From assembly GCA_016202785.1 (NCBI GenBank), contig JACQOC010000029.1:1-5789 (forward strand): 5,789 nt of DNA, in the 5' to 3' direction. This document shows, one piece after another, positions 3,099-5,789 of the stretch. The DNA comes from Candidatus Aenigmatarchaeota archaeon. GTDB taxonomy: Archaea > Aenigmatarchaeota > Aenigmatarchaeia > QMZP01. The translations under genes and the position numbers were made by a program. The notes beneath the pieces are model-generated. The model saw nothing but the letters and a program-made list of their open reading frames with translations. It was not told the origin of the DNA and did not search any database. Positions within the stretch are counted from its first letter, which is position 1, and every line of letters starts with the position of its first letter.

Positions 3099-5789
3099 CT
3101 TGTGCTTCTTTTCGATGTCGGCCAGCTTCTTCAGGATCGCGTGCTTGGTTTCCTTCTCCTTCTTTTTCTTGCTGTACGCGAAGGATAGGGCGGCAAGGAT
3201 TACCAATATCGCTAGCACGCCGGCCAGCAGCATGGCGTTGTCGCTCGCTTGGGTTGGCTGCTGCACGCATTTGCTGTCCTGGCAGCCGGACGGGCAGGTT
3301 TCGGTCGTCTCCCACCTGGTCCCATCTGCGCACCGCTGCAAGTCGTTGCCAGAGCAGCGCAATTCGCCGGCCGAGCATGCAACCGCTGCCGCGCAGGCCG
3401 AGGTGGCGGCATCGCAGCCAAACTGGCAGGTGTCCACGACTGCCCATGCCGCGCCGTCGGCTGAACATTGCTCGACATTGCTGCCGGAGCAGCGCTTTGC
3501 GCCGAGCGCGCAGGCCTTTGCCTTCGCCGCCTCGCCGGAAATGGCAAACACGGAGAAGCCAGGCGTGGTGGCCTCATAATAGGCGTTGGTAGCGTCTTCC
3601 TTAAACGGTTTGGTCAGCAGCTTCTCCCAGCTTTTCACGTAGCGGTTAAGAGTAACTGTGCTTTTGTCGATGCCGTTGTCGGACAGCCATTTCTGCGTGA
3701 CCTTGAACTTGACGGTCGCGGCCTTAAGTTTGCTGTCGTCGATGTTGGTCTTCTCGATCTTGAGGTATTGGAACACCGTGCCGGCTAGCTCCTGGGTCAC
3801 CTCGGCCGGTTTTGTCGCACTGCTGGTAACAGACAAGCTGGGGGCGGACACCGTGCTCACCGTCTCGACTTTTATCTCCTCCACGCTGATCGACTCTTTC
3901 TGGATCTTCATGATAACCGGTTGTTGCGGCTCAATTTTGTCCCAGCTCTGGGATGTCGTCGATTGGTCGGTAGTGGTTGACGAGCCGCCGCCGCCACCTC
4001 CGCCACCGCCGCTTCCGCCGCCGGCCCTGGAAGTAACCGTATAGCTGACCGACGCCGTGTCTGAATTGCCGGCATAGTCAGTAGCGGTGCAAACGGTCGA
4101 GTAGGTGCCGGCAGTTGCGGCGGATGGGTTGGCGGTAAAGGACCTGGACAGTAGGCCTGTGACGTTGTCGGTGGCGCTGCAACTGCAGCTGATGACGTCA
4201 TTGGTGTAGACACTGGTCGGCGTGCAGCTGAAGGTGATGACAGGCGCAGTGGCGTCGACTGCCAGCAGCTGGTGAACTGACTGGTTAGTATTGCCGGAGC
4301 TGTCCCGGCAGCTCACTGTCCAATTCTGGCTGGCCGCTTCCCCGAGGCCGGTCAATGTCATTGATGTGTTGGCGCCTGCTATTACTGAGCTATTGGTGGC
4401 CATCACCGTGCCGTTGTAGATTATTGAGCAGTTCACCGTGGTCTCGATCTGGTGGGTGGCGTTGAAGGAGAACACGACGGTCCGGTTGGTTGAGTTGGTA
4501 AGGTTGGCCGGTCCCAGCAGCGTGATGCCAGCGCTCCCGTTGAGTGCCAATGAAAGCCGAATGCTGGAATTGGCGTTGCCGGCGAAGTCGGTCGCGGTGA
4601 AAATTACTGTGCAATTGCCGGTGGCCGGGCAGCCAAGGGCGGAGCGCGTGGTGTTGAGTTGGTATAGGGCACCGGTGTTGACCATCCCAACGGTAGTGCC
4701 ATTGCCGGCGGTGACGTTCATGATCCCGGTGCTGCTGTCAGAAGCGACCACCGTCAGGCTGATCGGCGTCACGTTAGCCACGATGCTGAGGTTGGAGCTT
4801 GCATTGCTGACTGCCGGCACAGTCCGGTCGACCGTGAAAGCGACGGTAGAAGAGTTGACGTTGTTGGCGCTGTCATTGGCGCTCACGTTGATTATGTAGC
4901 GGCCTTCGGCAAGGGTATTGTTGGTGAAGTTCCAGTTGCCGTAACTTCCGACATTGGTGCCGAAGCGGCTGTCATTAACATATACCGTGCCATTGTTGCC
5001 CTGCGGGTCAAGGGCCGTTCCCGTTATATTGAGAATGGTCACGCTCAGGTTGGCGTTGTTGACTGGGAACGATGCAGTAATTTGCGGCTCTGCAAGGTCA
5101 ACGGTTACCGACAGGTTGTGGGTCGTGTTGGAATTGCCGGCAAAGTCGGTCGCGTTTACTGTCAGTAGTTTTGTGCCGGTAGTCGCCCCGGAAACCGTGC
5201 AAGTGTTATTGTAATTGTTGCTTGTGCCGTCGCGGAACAGTTGCAAGGTAGAGCTGCAGCCGATTTGGGAAGCGTTGACCGTTACATTAAGCAAGCCGAG
5301 GGTGGCGTCTGTTACTGTCACGTTAAGCGTTATGGACTGGCTGTTGCGGACAGTGGATTGTGCGCCAGGATATATAGTAACGCGCGGCGTGACTGCTGGT
5401 ACAACTGTGTCCAAGCCTATGGTACGGCTGGCGGTTGAATTAGGATTGCCGGCCACGTCGTAAACTGTCGCGTTATATGTATAGACGCCGTCAACCAGGC
5501 CGGACCAGTTTATCAGGCTGGCATTGGTGATGCCCAAAACAGTGTAGCTGGTGCTGTTCGCTAGGCCGGTAGAATTGTACAGGCGGAAGGTTACGTTGCT
5601 GGTGCCAGTAGTGTCGGCAACCGTGACGTTGACGAATATCCAGTTCCTCGAAACATTCACGCCGCTGGTTTCGGTTGGCGTGACATAGTCGATATTCGGT
5701 GTGCCGGTATCAACGTTTATCGTGCGATTGGCCGTCGAGTTAAGGTTACCCATGGTATCGTTGACATAGGCCTTGAAGGTGTGGATGCC
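3090..5789 (-). CDS. large cell-surface glycoprotein: Ig-like repeats, PGF-pre-PGF domain, six-Cys modules, C-terminal membrane anchor (5' partial)
   Basis: The reading frame is open to the window edge, so the true N terminus, including any signal peptide, is outside; ATG 5753 sits inside a repeat and is not the start. Numbering from that Met, the visible 887 residues show these parts. (1) At least seven Ig-like modules end in D-x-A-G-N-x-N type motifs at about -1, 99, 203, 294, 389, 484 and 559; after most of these, a beta strand ends in a VD...P linker. (2) A Gly tract spans 578-590. (3) A linker leads into a PGF-pre-PGF type domain at about 605-741, ending PGFSVFAISGE. (4) Two six-Cys modules occupy 748-829. 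(5) A transmembrane helix spans about 840-860. (6) A 27-residue Lys-rich cytoplasmic tail follows. Paired cysteines and dense N-x-S/T sequons fit an exported, glycosylated protein. Possible roles are S-layer, adhesion or cell contact; the sequence does not decide among them. Confidence 0.9.
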   Translation of the reverse strand, partial: GIHTFKAYVNDTMGNLNSTANRTINVDTGTPNIDYVTPTETSGVNVSRNWIFVNVTVADTTGTSNVTFRLYNSTGLANSTSYTVLGITNASLINWSGLVDGVYTYNATVYDVAGNPNSTASRTIGLDTVVPAVTPRVTIYPGAQSTVRNSQSITLNVTVTDATLGLLNVTVNASQIGCSSTLQLFRDGTSNNYNNTCTVSGATTGTKLLTVNATDFAGNSNTTHNLSVTVDLAEPQITASFPVNNANLSVTILNITGTALDPQGNNGTVYVNDSRFGTNVGSYGNWNFTNNTLAEGRYIINVSANDSANNVNSSTVAFTVDRTVPAVSNASSNLSIVANVTPISLTVVASDSSTGIMNVTAGNGTTVGMVNTGALYQLNTTRSALGCPATGNCTVIFTATDFAGNANSSIRLSLALNGSAGITLLGPANLTNSTNRTVVFSFNATHQIETTVNCSIIYNGTVMATNSSVIAGANTSMTLTGLGEAASQNWTVSCRDSSGNTNQSVHQLLAVDATAPVITFSCTPTSVYTNDVISCSCSATDNVTGLLSRSFTANPSAATAGTYSTVCTATDYAGNSDTASVSYTVTSRAGGGSGGGGGGGGGSSTTTDQSTTSQSWDKIEPQQPVIMKIQKESISVEEIKVETVSTVSAPSLSVTSSATKPAEVTQELAGTVFQYLKIEKTNIDDSKLKAATVKFKVTQKWLSDNGIDKSTVTLNRYVKSWEKLLTKPFKEDATNAYYEATTPGFSVFAISGEAAKAKACALGAKRCSGSNVEQCSADGAAWAVVDTCQFGCDAATSACAAAVACSAGELRCSGNDLQRCADGTRWETTETCPSGCQDSKCVQQPTQASDNAMLLAGVLAILVILAALSFAYSKKKKEKETKHAILKKLADIEKKHKKI
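3984..4022 (-). repeat. GGC/GGT codon repeat encoding a poly-glycine hinge
   Basis: Thirteen codons encode GGG-S-GGGGGGGGG, read on the - strand. The tract separates the Ig-like array from the C-terminal PGF-pre-PGF domain. Such Gly tracts are common just before this domain in archaeal surface proteins and probably act as a flexible hinge. As a near-homopolymeric codon repeat it may vary in length through replication slippage. Confidence 0.85.
4064..5789 (-). repeat. tandem Ig-like module array in the surface protein gene
   Basis: A recurring DNA motif encoding A-T-D-[FY]-A-G-N appears at about 4064-4088, 4574-4598, 5132-5154 and, more diverged, 5444-5472. Weaker versions lie near 4288, 4857 and 5741. 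Spacing between successive motifs is roughly 225-310 bases, or 75-104 residues per module, usual for Ig-like folds. The modules share motif and length but differ widely elsewhere, so the array is old rather than a recent tandem duplication. It continues beyond the right edge. Confidence 0.75.

Noticed and set aside
3100..5463. Several + strand open frames (around 3100-3579, 3658-4044, 4438-4899, 4954-5214 and 5215-5463) opposite the surface protein
   Set aside because: They result from the biased Asn/Thr/Gly/Ser codons of the - strand gene. One contains a poly-proline run that is simply the complement of the Gly tract.
4064..5472. Recurring DNA motif in the surface gene considered as a CRISPR or other dispersed repeat
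   Set aside because: The copies are in frame, encode the same D-x-A-G-N protein motif, vary at codon third positions, and are spaced by Ig-module length, so they are coding repeats.
5751..5753. ATG at 5753 as the start of the surface protein
   Set aside because: The frame stays open to base 5789 and encodes HTFKAYVNDT before the Met, the end of another Ig-like module, so this Met is internal.

Overview
This window comes from an archaeal chromosome. The core genes are archaeal in type: the end of ribosomal protein S27e, translation initiation factor aIF2 alpha, and SRP54 with an archaeal-style G domain. The glycine tRNA carries a short intron at the archaeal 37/38 position with a bulge-helix-bulge fold and has no encoded CCA. 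TATA-like boxes lie about 25 bases upstream of ATG codons. The DNA looks GC-rich by eye. The SRP54 motif variants and the C-terminal plan of the surface protein remind me of DPANN archaea (Diapherotrites, Woesearchaeota or Micrarchaeota type). That placement is an inference from memory and was not tested.

Layout. Bases 1-71 are the last 22 codons of rps27e. Bases 153-905 encode aIF2 alpha, and 943-2271 encode SRP54, the protein-targeting GTPase. A 96-base spacer follows, then a 38-residue zinc-ribbon microprotein (2368-2484). Next is tRNA-Gly(GCC) with a 17-base intron (2521-2608), then a 144-residue predicted helical protein of unknown function (2640-3074). All of these are on the + strand. 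From 3090 to the right edge, on the - strand, lies the 3' part of a very large surface-protein gene. Its 5' end is outside the window.

How the genes relate. The left half is housekeeping: ribosome, initiation factor, co-translational targeting and a tRNA. The right half encodes a cell-surface protein that would depend on the Sec/SRP route. It has at least seven immunoglobulin-like modules saturated with N-glycosylation sequons, a poly-glycine hinge, a PGF-pre-PGF type domain, two six-cysteine modules, a transmembrane anchor and a lysine-rich cytoplasmic tail. The two halves converge with only 15 bases between stop codons, and a small hairpin sits there.

The points most worth a second look are the composite C terminus of the surface protein (a PGF-pre-PGF domain with no PGF-CTERM sorting signal after it), the abrupt end of its sequons, the compact tRNA intron, and the unusual residues at the SRP54 GTPase interface. 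I found no CRISPR array, insertion sequence, integrase or defence gene.
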